64,000 nucleotides of DNA from Stropharia rugosoannulata (Eukaryota; Basidiomycota; Agaricomycetes; Agaricales; Strophariaceae), in contig JANCIK010000001.1 of assembly GCA_028532985.1 (NCBI GenBank), positions 4,402,001 through 4,466,000 of the forward strand, written 5' to 3'. The notes under the pieces were generated by a model. That model saw only the letters and a program-made list of their open reading frames with translations, was not told where the DNA came from and searched no databases. The translations under genes were made by a program, and so were the position numbers. Every line of letters begins with the position of its first letter. Within the stretch, counting starts at the first letter, position 1. Below are positions 47,131 to 60,619 of the stretch, piece after piece.

Positions 47131-50100
47131 TCTGTACCATGACGGGCCTATGATATGTTGACTTAAACAAAACACAATATAAGAAACAATCGACTCACAA
47201 GAAGTCGGTCGGGTTATGTTTCGGAGGGTGAAGGAGAAGGGAGAGGGGGAAGAAGAGAGTGGCTGGGACCGCAGGCAGCAGTGCTCAGCTTTCTGCATAC
47301 ACGAGGCCACATGTATATGCTTGCGCATTCCATTCGGGTGCCCACTTGCGCCTTCATTTCAAGTTCAACCCTTTCAACCAACCCCATGCGAGCTGCATCC
47401 AGGATCCAGCTTCCAGGCTCGGTCCGCTTTTGCGTTGCTTTCATCCCGTTGACGTGACAGACAGGACTTCCAAGATAACCAGATAGTCAGTCCATTCCGC
47501 GCTCCGGCATCGCTCATCCCAGAACTTCACGGCCCATTTCACGGCCCTGCCCCCAATCGACCTCCGCCCCCGCCCACGCACCTGCCCATTCTTGCAGACA
47601 CAGAGACAGACTTATAGACAGTCAACCCGCCCGCGCCCTGGACTTGGCGGTTCCGCCCCTCGGCCTCCCGTCCCGTTCCGCGCGTCGCCTCCCTGCCATT
47701 TGCACCATTTATTGCAACTTGCATCGCGTCCGACGCGTCCGAGGACCGACGCGCAGACGCATCGCGGTATACCCGCGGCCCGCCTGCTCGCTCTCTCCAA
47801 TGTCTATGCGTCAGCGCTCCAGATCGCGGAGTCTACTTGCACGATATCTACTAAAGTCTGGCGCATGCTCCTCTGCAGGGTGGCATGGAGTGCGCAGACT
47901 CGGTGCTATGCGGCAAGGATGGGATGAGGGGAGGGGAGCGCGCATGGGAATCAGGATACATGGACAGAGTGAGCGGAGTGAGTGAGAGTGCATGTGAGTG
48001 GTGAGTCACTGATTGAGCGGAGGGCCGCCGTGGAAGTGGGGTATCCTGCATGCGGTTGTAAGGGTCTTTGGGTTGGTGGACCGTGGACCGTGTCCAGTGG
48101 GCGCAGCTGGACAGGGAGTGTCTCTTCCCATTTTTGCGCATCGCCCTCATCGTCCCATCACCTTCGCAACGCTATCCGCATTACGCACTGCGCCCGCGGG
48201 TCTGGCCGCACGCGTATCGCAATGTGCACATCGAACCCCGCCGACCACTGACTGCAGTCCCCTCCCTCACCTCTGGGCCTTAAATGCTCCGTGCAATGCA
48301 ATGCCATGCCTCGCCATACCTCCCAGTATTCCTGCGGCCCACCTGTCCCGCCCGTTCATCCATCCCTGTCCCGTCCTGTAACCCGTTCATCCGTCCCTGT
48401 GTCCCCCGTGAGCCGTTCCGCCCACCCGAGTTCCAACTGCATAGGCCGTCCTCCCTCCCTCGCACCATGCCGCGCCGCACGGGGCTGCCTGAATGTCTCT
48501 ACGCTCTGCGGCGGCAGCGGCAGCCCGCAGGGGACACTTGACACTGCCAGTCATGTTCGCACGAGGTGCAGCTCTGTAGGATGGCGGACGCGGTTTGGAC
48601 GCGGTGGGTTTTGTGGGCGTGCAGCGTTACTGTGGGAACGGACGGTGTTACGGACAACTGTGGGCATGCATCGTTACAGGTGGAGAGCGGGGACAGGGCA
48701 AGATAGCAGGTACGGGACGGGATTGGAGGGACGGGACGAGACAGGACACGAGGGGAGGGGGACTCTAAGAACACAGACTCACGAAGCGGTGCAATGGGGT
48801 GGGGCGGGGTTTCATGAGGGCGGGCCCGTGCCCTGGGAGGGAGGGAGGGAGACGGTGATGGATTATGGAATATAGAGCTTGGGGTCTACTACTAGACCAG
48901 TAGTAAGCGTCCCTCTAGAAGCAAGTCACCCGAAGAAACCTTAACCCAAGGTCCTCTGGACGATACCTCTTACATAGAAGAGCAGCCTGGTCACGAGGCT
49001 AGGGCTTGCCATTCATTATGCAGAGTCCGGAGTCTGCAGCTGGGGCTGGCGCACGGCGCAGGTGTACAAGAGTGAGGGGGGCGTGCGTGCGCAGAGAGGC
49101 CTAGTCCTAGTCAGTGCATGCGAGGAGAGGAGCATACCACACTCCGAATCCGTCCTGCGCTATCTACTTACCTCCAAGCTGACCATGCAGGCATGCGCTA
49201 TTGACGCTCGGACATGACATGTCCACGGACATTGGACACGTTATCGGCTCGGTGTAATCGTCACCCGTGCCTGAGCACTACCAGGGTCCAGCACGCCACA
49301 TAGATGCACTGCGCGCACGGCTGGTAGACACTGCAGGTCCGCACCATTCCGAGTCATTGATCATGCACGCAAACTTATCTCATCTCTGGCTCTTCTTCTT
49401 CCAACAACACAGTAGGTGCGTGTCTGTGAAATCTATGTATTACAGTCTGTCCTGCGTGCTTTATAAATGAATGAGTACCATATATCATGATAAGCAGAAA
49501 GAATAACGTACACGATACAGTGTGCGTCTGCGCAATCTATGTATCACAGCCTGTTCGTGCAAGGTAAGCCAAATCCTTGCAATGGTTGTGCAGTGTTTGC
49601 ATGGACTCACGGACTTTTATGTAGGCTCAAGTGTCTCCAGCCTTCTCCAATTGAAGCAGCCCCCTTGAGACTGGATGCATAGCAGCGGCAGGCGCACAGT
49701 TCCGTGATGTAACCTATCAGCAAGCATTCTGTGCACTGGCGAGAAGCACTGCCCGGTGCCTGGCTCACGAAGAAGCCCCAGACAGGGACTACCACATGTT
49801 CACCCTGGACAAGTGCCTGGTTCGGAGCTCTATCCAGATCCCATAAATCCGTTCAAAATTGATCGCCTTGGCCGTATATAGAGGTACCTGGCAACTGTGC
49901 CTCGAAGGACAAGTGCACACCAGCTCAGGTCAGCGAGGTTCTATGTTTAAAATGATACTCAGACTCACCGTGCACAACTCACACGAACCAACACGCATAT
50001 CTTGAGCTTACGAGCACTTAAACAAAGACCGGATATGTGGGTGTTAGTATGTGTTAATATAAATTGACCTCGACTTACTTTGAACATACACTGTCACCGG

Positions 50101-50200
50101 GTTCTTTGTGCGCCTGTTTTGCGTCACCTGGTGACGCGCGAAAACAATGGTCTATGCAAGGTAAGTAAAAGTTAACTCTCAATTAGTGAGTTAATTGACT
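47131..50200. repeat. Duplicated block B, copy 1
   Basis: Direct copy of 56956-60699. Similarity is patchy at first (indels around 47160-47350) and very high from about 48760 on, to 50200, where the two copies diverge. The homologous part includes TCTGTACCATGACGGGCC, GCGTCCGACGCGTCCGAGGACCG, CTCTAAGAACACAGACTCACG and the 17-bp palindrome GCGTCACCTGGTGACGC. This copy holds the empty site (GTTTTG, 50116-50121) of the foldback element found in copy 2. Confidence 0.82.
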
Positions 50201-53200
50201 TGACCTGATACACTCACATTAAACCCGTAGCCGTGCACACAGGTGACAGGCTGTACTATCTCGGGACGACACAGGGTGCCAATGCCCTGACTCGAGAAGC
50301 TTGGAGCTCAAGCCAAGCGCATAACATGAAAAGCACAACTTGTGTTCATTTAAAGTGATCCTGCGGCTGCACTTACATACTAACCACAGTGTACTAGCTC
50401 ACTTGCAAGAGATCTGGTCATCTCAGGTTCTCGTCAGGTTGGTTTAGATGTTAGCCCTGACATAACCCACCTTCTTCGTTTACTCAGTAACATAGCTGCG
50501 CTTCAGGACGACCTCGAATTATTTCCGTGCATGTCATGAGCCCACAATGACACCTTTCACCTAGGAAGAATAGCCCTGGAGGCCCAGTATGCATCAGCAA
50601 TCTCTGAATTAAGAACACACAATATAACTTACATTCTCCGGTGCGTTTGGACAGTAACAACGCCGATCTACTCAAACCGAGTACATTGAGATATGAATGG
50701 AATGCTCGCCCTGTAGCTGTCTGTGAGCTGAGGCACACGGCGAGCCAAACACCTGCTAAACTGCGTGCAAGTCAGCAATGAGCAGTTTATCTGTGGGACG
50801 CAGAAAGCTCACCTTCGTTGTTAGGACCACTGCTACCTGTGAATTAGGACGAGCCGCAACCGTTCTGGCAAACATGTTGCCTCTGTGATTCCCTTGTCAT
50901 TGACAGGCAGGCATTCGCTGGTCCGTTTGATAGCGTTCCAGCCCGCACATTGTCAATGTCTTGTCGTTCAGAGTGGCGTCAAGCTCACCTGGGTCGTCAC
51001 AGCCAGTGACGTGGACAGGGTCAAGCACGTCGAACCACGTCGTCCGCCTGCTGTATGCGGAAAGAGAGCTGAGGAGGGAAGACTAGATGAGAAGAGCAGG
51101 GAACTGGGGAAATATCAGGTCAGTCATACAGCTTATATATGTTTTCAGACTGAGTGTACTTACTACCTGGTATGTGAGCGAAGCGAACATGGGAGTGTGA
51201 ACGAAAGTACGGGCTCAGGGTCCTGCCTGTAGTGTGTCCACTTTGCTAAGCGAGTGCCGGATCCCTGGTCCCCTCCCCGCATCGACCCTCAATCGTGGTT
51301 ACTGTCCCACCATCTCTTATACAGTATTTTGAATTTCATTAATGTACTTACAGTATGTATTGCTAATAAATCATTCTATGTATTCCAACTATCCCCCGGT
51401 ATATTTTGGCACTAAGGTGCATATACATCTCCCTTCGTAACTCATTCTCAACTGAGTCTTTGCTCAGTCTTCAAATGTACACAACAGACAAATGACACAT
51501 ATTCTTGAACTGTAAGAGTGCTTTGATTTCACTGGTAATTGAGGTACATTTTACGTGCAGGTGTTGTCCTGGCATGCATGCGGCATTCCTGAATTGGGCG
51601 GGTACCCCCCAACCAAACTTTGTGAACCCAATCTCTAATTTACAAGTGTCAGTTGGCGGGATTCAAGCTGTTCACTGGTACGTAAGTGTTAGCGGGCATG
51701 CTCGGTACCCAAACTATTCAATAACAGTTTCCGTGGAGAATATGCGGAACGGGGATGCGGGCATGGTACATGTCCCCCACTATCTTGTCCGCATCCCAGA
51801 TGTAAATACTACAGTTTGTCCGGTACACAAGTTACAGCTATCGCCTAAATAAACATATTCAGTCTGTACAAGAAATACACAATATGAAACATAATAGATA
51901 ACTGTAGGGCAATGTTGATCTACAGACATATCTGAACGTTCAACGAAACATTTTTAATTGCGCCTGCCTTCTGGGTCGCATCACCAGGTTGGCACATTCG
52001 TGTCAAATACTACGGCAAGGTGAGAGTTCCCTTCAAAAATGGTGTTTTTGGATATGAATCAGAAAGGGAAGACGGGAGCGTCTGCAAAATAGCACAGTGG
52101 GCGCGCACTCATTCTGAGATACTGCGCTCAAATACTTCACATGCATGCATGTACTGGGGGTGCAGAGTGTTGATACAGTACCCCTAACTATTGGAAACGG
52201 GATAATACGTGCGGGGAATACAGGAGCGCTCACCCTGCGCTCCCTACGCACTAATCTTCCGTGAATTGGATACCAATTGCGCTAGCAGTCAGTCTACCGG
52301 GCATTGTTCGGTATCAGAATATCACGTTATCGGCTAGAATAAGCGAAGATTCCACGCACTTTTCTCTGTGGAATGGGACGAGAATGCGGAAGGGAGGAGG
52401 AGGTGTATGTGTCCCAGCATGTTCTGGGCTGCGAGGTCCGCGCACCCGCTGTGTATTGACTTTGACCTTCTCTCATGAGGTGGGTAAGCCATATTTAAAT
52501 TACAATCACTGTGTGCTATGCACGTTTATCTATATTTTCTAATATCAAGCAAATGCGTGTTTCTACACAGGTACCTGCTATGTTCACTCATCTCTGCACA
52601 ATTCCAAAGGTTACCTATAGCTTCCATAAATATCCTGTGTGGTTTAATTTTGAATACATGTTATTTTAAACGTGCGTGGCTCAGTGCGTGTTTTGCAACA
52701 CACAGCGCGCTTGAGCCGTGCTCGCAAGCGCACGCGACGCTCCTGCTCTACAGCTGCCTAGCTCATCGCCTCATATCTAAATATAGCTTATGAGTGCCTA
52801 CTGGAAGCAGCTGGGAACGGGAATTTATGCAGAAACCAGTATATTTCGTGCTATGCAGTCTTACGCATATGTAAGTTCCAAGACCACGGGGTGAGTGAAA
52901 AGCTCCGAATACAAACCGAAAATTCCTCGCTTAACTCACAGCCTCAGGGTCCCGCGAGCTACGGGCTTTAATTTGCAGTCTCTGTACAAGAAAAGAGGGG
53001 GGGAGGAGCTGAGCAGGGAACTATGCAGCATGCTCTGTTCCAGCTGTAGTTTATGTCCGGGTGGACACATTAACATGCTCCTGTACATTGAATGTGCGGT
53101 GTAAGTGCATTGTAACTGATATAATAATTACATAGGCTCCTTTGTACCCATATATAGTATCTATGCAGCTGTATGTATAGACTCCCCTCACCCGTGTACA

Positions 53201-54049
53201 TACCAAATTTGAATACATGACTCTTGACTATACACAAAATCGGGGCTTTTGTTATATGTCTGTCTGTAGAACTGTAGGTATATTACATGTATTTATTCGA
53301 TATATAGAATAAATCTACTGGACATTGCAGGAGGGGGCCGGGCGCCCCTAAGCGGAGAGCGGCAAAGTGCCGGACCTAGCGTGTGAACTAAACATACACC
53401 GCTCTTTCTTGTCCCGCAATCATGCCAGCACACATACTACAGCCAAATATAAGTATGTTGTAGGCCCACTCTCATTCAAGTGCCCACTCACCATGCTGCC
53501 AGTCTGTCTGCTTTGGGGTATGTCGTGCTACATGTTTGTTTGCTGTACATGACTGACTCGTTCGACGTCTAGACGACCTCGGTACTTGAAGCCCGCCCCA
53601 CTGAACTGATCTGCAGTGAGCCATTGCACTCCCAACCAGCAGACAATGCTAATGCAAAAGGGAAGCAGTGACAACACGGGTAAGTCATAATCCTCTCTGA
53701 ATTCTTATGTTGACTACACGCTGCAGTAGCCCTGGCAACTTCTGACTCCCAAGAGCGTCCCAAGTAGATGTCTGCAAGCTCGAATCTTCACAATGTGACT
53801 GTCAGGCCCCCGGCCCCAGAGAATATGTCTCCAGCAATGCAGAAGACTTACCAGAGACACCACGTCGACAAGAGCCGCCGCCCGCTGCCTCACCATGTTG
53901 TTTGCGCGTCCTGCAAGTGCCAGCACACAGCAGGCCCATGTCCATTCATGACACAGTGATGCACAGCAGTAAATGTCATTTGCATGCAGAAGTCGATGCC
54001 CCATGGTAAGTGGCCCCCGCAACTAAAGAATAACGACTGTTCTCTTTCA
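50201..54049. other. Repeat-region interior without recognisable gene
   Basis: Both strands show many splice-like GTAAGT and CTCACC strings and short frames, but I could not chain them into a known protein. A many-exon non-coding transcript or a decayed gene is possible. Confidence 0.4.
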
Positions 54050-55100
54050 TAGGTACATCGCACACCTGCTCACCACATCACTTATATTTAAATTCCTTTT
54101 TGTAGCACAAATTAACGCAGAATACACTATGTGCGACGTATACACGGCCCGAGACGACATATCGACTTCCCGCAATCAGCTTCCCGCCAACTATCCATTC
54201 TCAACATCTATATCTCTGGGGTCAACGCCCCGCGGCGAGCGGCACCCAACCTAGATGGGTATATGTCAATTTCGCGGGGGAGGCACAGCGCGAGAGCACA
54301 GCGCCGACACAAGTAACTGTAAGTCCCTTGTCTCTTGTCCATTGTATTTTCTTTTTAATATTTTCTCCAGTGCGGTGTCCTACCCTGTTCTCTAATATGA
54401 TTACAAGCACAACCCACCCATTCACGCCCCGACACCATATATTGACTTCCGGCAATCGCTCTCCCACTGACAACCTCAGATATCAAGCGGGGGACACAGA
54501 ACATTGCCCCAAGGAAGACCTTTCTTTTGGGGTCCATGCCTCACAGCGAGCAAAACATGAGGTGGAGGAGTAAATGCTGTGTTGTACGAGGGAGGTGTAG
54601 CGTGAAGCACCGTGCCGACACAAGTAACTGTAAGTCCCTCGACTCTTGTCCATTGTATTTTCTTTTTGATATTCTGTACACCACAGTATCATAATCTGTT
54701 CTGTGATGCGATTACTATACACATAACCCACCCATTCACGCCCCGACACCATATATCGACTTCCGGCAATCGCTCTCCTGCTACCCACCTCAGATATCGA
54801 GCGGGACACATAACATTACACCAAGGAAGACACATTTCTTTCGCGGTCCATGCCTTGCAACGAGTGGAACATGCGCTGGAGGGGTAAATGTCGTCTTGTA
54901 CGAGGAAGGTGCAGTGCAAAGCGCTGCGCCAACACAAGTATGTGTAGTAGTCTTCATATCTCCTTGTATTGGCTCTGTACTCTCTGTACATGCCCATACT
55001 AGACGTATCGAGCACCATCCGCTGCCTGTATTGTATATAGAATGTCCTGTTTCCTTGATCCAATATATTGACTTTCTGCAAACAGTTTCTTGTCACCCTT
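54050..55100. repeat. Tandem repeat, units of about 310 bp
   Basis: The marker ACACAAGTAACTGTAAGTCCC occurs at about 54306 and 54617, and a decayed version at about 54930, a spacing of 311-313 bp. Other parts repeat in step, such as CCACCCATTCACGCCCCGAC and CGACTTCC(G/C)GCAATC. Two units are well kept and at least one on each side is decayed. Non-coding. Confidence 0.75.
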
Positions 55101-56675
55101 ATTTTGGAGGATTTACTACCACACTGTGTTCTGGATCATGCCCCGCGGCGAGCAGAGCGTTTGGATGCAGGTGCGATATACATTGCAAGCAGATCTTATT
55201 ATATATTAGATTTCCCGCAAACAGCATCCCTCCACCCTCATGTTGGACAATATTGGGTCTATTCCCCGCGGCTAGCGGGAGAGTTATGTACTGTGTGCTA
55301 CTTAGGGGAGCTACATGTGCATGCAGGTACATGGCACAAATTTGAGCGGGGTTTGACGCAGAAAGGACGGACATGTGCCTTGTGTTATGTGGATGAGAAC
55401 TGGAGATGCAAGGGATCCACAATAATAATTACATAGACTTGTTTTAAATATTACAAGAGAGTTTAAAGAGTCGTCCCTGGAAGAGCCGTTCCCCAAAGAA
55501 AATCAGATGGGGCAGTGTGCAAAGGGAGCTATTATGTGTGGGCATGCTGCTCTGTACGAGAGACTAGGGCGGAGTCTTGCTCGGCAAGGTCCGACACTGT
55601 TCTCTTCCTACCAGCACATTCTCTTCCTGCCAGCATGCATCCCTCTGTCATTCATCTCGTCGTCACTCACCACCGTGCTCCCTCTGTTAACTGAAGTGCT
55701 TAGTGAATAGCACTCTATGACGGGTTCCCAGCATGGAATACGGCATCTTGCAACGCGGAGTAGCCATTAACACGAGGTACGTGCCCCCATTCTTTTCAAA
55801 GCATATCCCAGGCCTTCGGGCGGGGAGAAACTATGCCAGTACGCATCACAAAAAGGTCAAAAACTTGTCTACTTTTCAACACACTAACCCACATTAGGCA
55901 GTTTTATTCCCTGTCATGGTTAGTGTTTGATAAGCAATGCTCGCCAATCAGACAAACACCTGAGTAATCTCAGTCTGCTTGCACTCTCCCGTTCGATGCA
56001 TTGTCTGACACAGACAGACAGGCACTTCCGCTCGTGAGTTGCCATTCCGCGTCGATTGTATGTGTCCCCGTATCCAGGGTATACGGTCGTGCCAGCGGGA
56101 GCATGCGTCTTCGTCACCCGGTCAGAATTTTTCTTCGGTTTCTTCGCTGCACCGCGGCCCATTGTAACCGAGCGTATCTTTCGGGGTCAGAGGGAGACTC
56201 TGCCAGGCCGCGCGCGATATCGAGTCAACGGAAAAGGAGTTAGAAACGTGGCAATTGGCAGTGCTCCCGGCGCTGTATGATCGTGCTACTAAGGTTTTTC
56301 CCATGAATAAATCTTGTTGCTTGTTAGTAGTACTTAGGCTGACGAGGTATTCACGGCGTAGGAAATGTAGCAGTAGCAGCCTGGAACGACCGTGCCAGAG
56401 TCCTGCTGCAGCATTGAGTCTGGATCGAGCCAAGCTCGAGGTTGGTGCAATTTTTGGTGGGCAGGGTGAAGTTGGCGATGGGCGGAGGGGTTATAAGTGT
56501 ATGCACTTGAGATGCCCAGAGCAGCGCAGCGCAGTCAATAAATATATGGTACTTGGAAGAAACGGGGGATGCACTGGGCATCTTATCTGACGATCATCGA
56601 TCATGATTCATCGATCAAGAGAGATCGAACAACGAAGAATGGCACCGTGTGGACCAATTGCGGCCACCAGTGCCG
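55101..56675. other. Non-coding stretch between tandem repeats and duplicated block A
   Basis: No gene recognised. CCCCGCGGCGAGC-like strings at about 55141 and 55265 recall one near 54230, suggesting still older repeat units. A GATC-rich palindromic stretch lies at 56590-56630, just before block A. Confidence 0.4.
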
Positions 56676-56897
56676 TAGTACGTTGGCAGTACCGGTATGT
56701 ACACGTCGGTCTCTGCCTTGCGGGGCGGGGCATGCACTAAGTGACTGATATAATGCCAAAGCCAACTTGGCACTGCAGGCCGGCCGAGTCCAGCTCCCAC
56801 TGTCGCTGTGCTGTACCTTGCCTCTACTACCCATCCGTCAGGTCGGGGACGAGACGGGGCAGTGTGGGTTGACCTTGGTCGCAATTGTACAATGCAC
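56676..56897. repeat. Duplicated block A, copy 2
   Basis: Counterpart of 45173-45415, same orientation; followed after only about 60 bp by block B. Confidence 0.8.
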
Positions 56898-59462
56898 CCA
56901 CCCCTCTATGTCATGTGCAGTGTGAGGCCTAGGTGAGGCCTTGAAGCTTGAGCGCTCTGTACCATAACGGGCCTATGATATGCATGCGCCCCCTTTTCAA
57001 CCAACCCCATGCGAGCTGCATCTTCTCGTCTTCCCGTGCCGGCTTGGCTCGTTCGATCCTCCACTTTCATCCCTCCCCCACCACACGACCATTGTGCAAG
57101 GCCGTCCCATCCCGGCCCATCCCACGTCCCTGCCCCCACTTGACCTCCGCCCCTGGCCCCGCCCATTCTCGCAACAAACAGACAGTCAGTCCGCTCCCGT
57201 GCCGCTCGGTCCTGGACCGTGACAGTGCGTCCTTGCCACTTGGTGCCCGCTTCAGCGGTTCCGCCCCTTGACCTCCCACGTGTCGCGCCGCCTCCCTGCC
57301 ACTCGTGGCATTTGTTGCAACTTGCATCACGTCCGACGCGTCCGAGGACCGATGCGCGAGCGCACAGTCACATCACAGTATACCCGCGGCCTGCCCTAAC
57401 CCCCGCTCGCTCTCTCCATGCGCTTGGTGAGTGAGTGCAGTGCAGTGCGGATAGCGCTGCGAGGGCAATGATGGGTACAGTGGAGAGGAACAAAGACCGG
57501 CCTCGGGCCTCCACATCCGCATGCAGCATTGCGCCCACCCACCCGCACTCACCGCTCACATACACACTCACTCCGTCCATGCATCCCGATTCCCACCCGT
57601 GCTCCCCCTCCCCGCCCTTCCTTGCAGACTGCCGACTGCCCCTTCCCTCGCCTCGCCTTCTTCCAATTCCATTCCGTCTCTCCTCCTCCTCCCATACCTC
57701 CCTCCCAGTATTCCCCGTTGGCCGTCCTTGTACCATTCAACCGTCTCTGTACTGTCCCATCCCAACCCACGGGCCGTCCCAAGTTCCAACCCCATAGGCC
57801 GTCCTCCCTCGCACTGCGCCGCGCCGCGCGGGGCTGCCTGAATGTCTTTGAGCTCTGCGGCGAACTCAGCAGCCGCGGCCGCAGCAGCCCGCAGGGCAGA
57901 CTTGACACTGCAAGTCATGCTCGCACGAGTTGCAGCCCTGCAGGACGGCAGACGCGGGTTGGACATGGTGGGTTCTGTGGGGATATTGTGGGAATTGACA
58001 TTGTGTGCATGGATGTTGTGGGCACGGACATTGTGGGCGTGTTGCGTTACATGGGGTGTGCCGTTACATCTGGAGGGCGGAGACGGAGCAAGATAGCAGG
58101 GATAGAACAGGATTGCCAGGGGATGGGACGAGACAGGACGCGAGGGGAGGGGGACTCTAAGAACACAGACTCACGGAGCGGTTCAATGAGGTGGGGCGGG
58201 GTTTCATGGGGGCGGGGTGCCCTGGGGGGGAGGGAGACGGTGGTCGGAATTGGAATATAGAGCTTGTGGTCGCCTACAAGACCGGTGATCGTCCCTCTAG
58301 AAGCAAGTCGCCCGAAGAAACCTTAACCCAGGGTCCTCCGGACTATACCTCTTAGTAGAGCAGCCTGGTCACGAGGCTAGGGGTTGTCATTCATTACGCG
58401 GAGTCCGGAGCTGGGACTGGGGCACGGTGCAGGTGTATAAGGGTGAAGGGTGCGTGCATGCGCGGAGAAACCTAGTCCTAGTCAGTGCGTGCACGGAGCA
58501 TACCACACTCCGAGTCCGTCTACTTACCTCCAAGCTGACCATGCAGGCATGCGCTATTAGATGCTCGGACGCAACATGTCCATGGACACGTTATCAGCTC
58601 GGCATAATCGTCTCCTGTGCCTCAGCACTAACAGGGACCAGCACGCCGCACAGATGCACTGCGCGCACGGCTGGTAGACGCTGCAGGTCCGCACCATTCC
58701 GAGTCATTGATCATGCACATGAACATATCTCATCACCTGCTCGTCTTCTTCCAACAACACAGTAGGTGCGCGTCTGTGAAATCTATGTATTACAGTCTGT
58801 CCTGCGCGCTTTATAAATGAATGAGTACCATATATCATGATAAGCAGAAAGAATAACATACACGATACAGTGTGCGTCTGTGCAATCTATGTATCACAGC
58901 CTGTTCGTGCAAGGTAAGCCAAATCCTTGCAATGGTTGTGCAGTGTTTGCATGGACTCACGGACTTTTATGTAGGCTCAAGCGTCTCCAGCCTTCTCCAA
59001 TTGAAGCAGCCCCCTTGAGACTGGACGCATAGCAGCGGCAGGCGCACAGTTCCGTGATGTAACCTATCAGCAAGCATTCTGTGCACTGGCGGGAAGCACT
59101 GCCCAGTGCCTGGTTCACGAAGAAGCCCCAGACGGGGGCCACCACTTGTTCGCCCCATACAACAGCCTGGATCGGAGCTCTATCCAGATCCCATAAATCC
59201 GTTTGAAATTGATTACCTTGGCCGTATATAGATGTACCAAACTGTGCCTCGAAGGACAAGTGCACACCAGCGCAGGTCAGCGAGGTTGTATGTTTAAAAT
59301 GATACTCATACTCACCATGCAGAACTCACACGAACCAGCACGGATATCTCGAGCTTACGAGCGCTTACACAAAGACAGGATATGTGGGTGTTAGTAAGTA
59401 TTAATATAAATTGACCTCGACTTACTTTAAATGTACACTGTCATCGGGTTCTTTTTGCGCCT

Positions 59463-59468
59463 GTGTTG
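59463..59468. repeat. Target-site duplication of the foldback element, left
   Basis: GTGTTG, repeated at 60614-60619. The empty site in the other copy reads GTTTTG. Confidence 0.85.
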
Positions 59469-60613
59469 TATGGCGGTCCATGTGTACTTTTATTCCGCGC
59501 AAGTTTATGAACCATATTTTGCCCCGCAGAATATCTAAGTGCCCCGCGGAATTTCTAAATGCCCCGCAGAAATTTGAAGTGCCCCGCAGAAGTTGAAATT
59601 CCGCGCGCGCAGAAATTCGGTGTCCGAAATCTGCGCGGGGTGAGTTTTTTGAGTCAAATACATGTTTTTTGTCCAAAAGCATGCATATAAATGCCCGCGC
59701 GGAATTTTTACACTGCACGCAGAAATTTAATGCAAGGTGTGTGTTGCGCGCGCAGAAATTGAGAAATTGACTTGTACTCACATTTTTGACGTGCCGCCGT
59801 GCCGGAGCTGGGATTTGATGATGTAAGTGATGCGGTCGGCATCACGGAGCTCACACATCGGACTCTGAAAAAGCGTGTGAAATTGGCCTCCTGGCAGCGA
59901 GTGGAGAGCCTACTATACAATTGTCATCCCCTCCTTATAGCTTACAGCAAGCTAATGTATATGATTAATAAATCCCTATGTACTTTCTCTGCAAAATGTC
60001 TTTTTTACCTTGGTTTAGTAATAGTAAAGATTGGCATCGTCGGGTGCATTTGAATATAACCCAACTACAACCACTCAACCAGATGTTATACCTGACTTAG
60101 GTAGATAATTCACACATTAATGGGTCTGGTATATCTTTGAAGTAAGCAAAACGATTACAAGATTTTCAATGGCAAGTAGACGGGCGCCATTAATGTCAAC
60201 CTTACCCTTGCTTTCAAGTTTCCACGGTGTTTTTAAAGTCCGAAATGCCAAGCTCCGTGATGCCGAGTGTATCACTTACATCATCAAATCCCAGCTCCGG
60301 CACGTCGGCACGTCAAAAATGTGAGTACAAGTCAATTTCTCAATTTCTGCGCGCGCAACACACACCTTGCATTAAATTTCTGCGCGCAGTGTAAAAATTC
60401 CGCGCGGGCATTTATATGCATGCTTTTGGACAAAAAACATGTATTTGACTCAAAAAACTCACCCCGCGCAGATTTCGGACACCGAATTTCTGCGCGCGCG
60501 GAATTTCAACTTCTGCGGGGCACTTCAACTTTCTGCGGGGCATTCAACTTTTCTGCGGGGCACAAGATTGATCAAAAAATTGCGCGGAATAAAAGTACAC
60601 ATGGACTGCCATA
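59469..60613. mobile_element. Foldback (long inverted repeat) element, 1,145 bp
   Basis: The element starts TATGGCGGTCCATG and ends with the inverse; the outer 34 bp of both arms differ at one base. The arms are about 400 bp long (about 59469-59875 and 60212-60613) and nearly identical over most of their length, with about 335 bp of unique sequence between them. A perfect 6-bp duplication GTGTTG flanks it (59463-59468, 60614-60619). The paralogous block at 50116-50121 shows the site without the element, which proves insertion. No transposase gene; the open frames in the arms are mirror images of each other. Confidence 0.92.
59522..59600. repeat. Short tandem repeat in left arm (TGCCCCGCAGAA unit)
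   Basis: Four units of about 20 bp, each beginning TGCCCCGC(A/G)GAA. The right arm (about 60510-60566) has three units in inverse orientation with different spacers, so copy number differs between otherwise near-identical arms. Confidence 0.7.
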
Positions 60614-60619
60614 GTGTTG
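60614..60619. repeat. Target-site duplication of the foldback element, right
   Basis: GTGTTG, identical to 59463-59468. Confidence 0.85.

Noticed and set aside
45250..48880. Many open frames of 60-190 codons on both strands
   Set aside because: They overlap in several frames at once, are Arg/Pro/Cys/Gly-rich through base composition, lack motifs and do not splice into families; frames differ between the two duplicated copies.
54050..55100. CRISPR-like array
   Set aside because: Units are about 310 bp and vary throughout; there are no short constant repeats with unique spacers, and the genome is fungal.
59422..60614. Two similar proteins of about 115-119 residues, one on each side
   Set aside because: They are the same frame read from the two mirror-image arms of the foldback element, not two genes.
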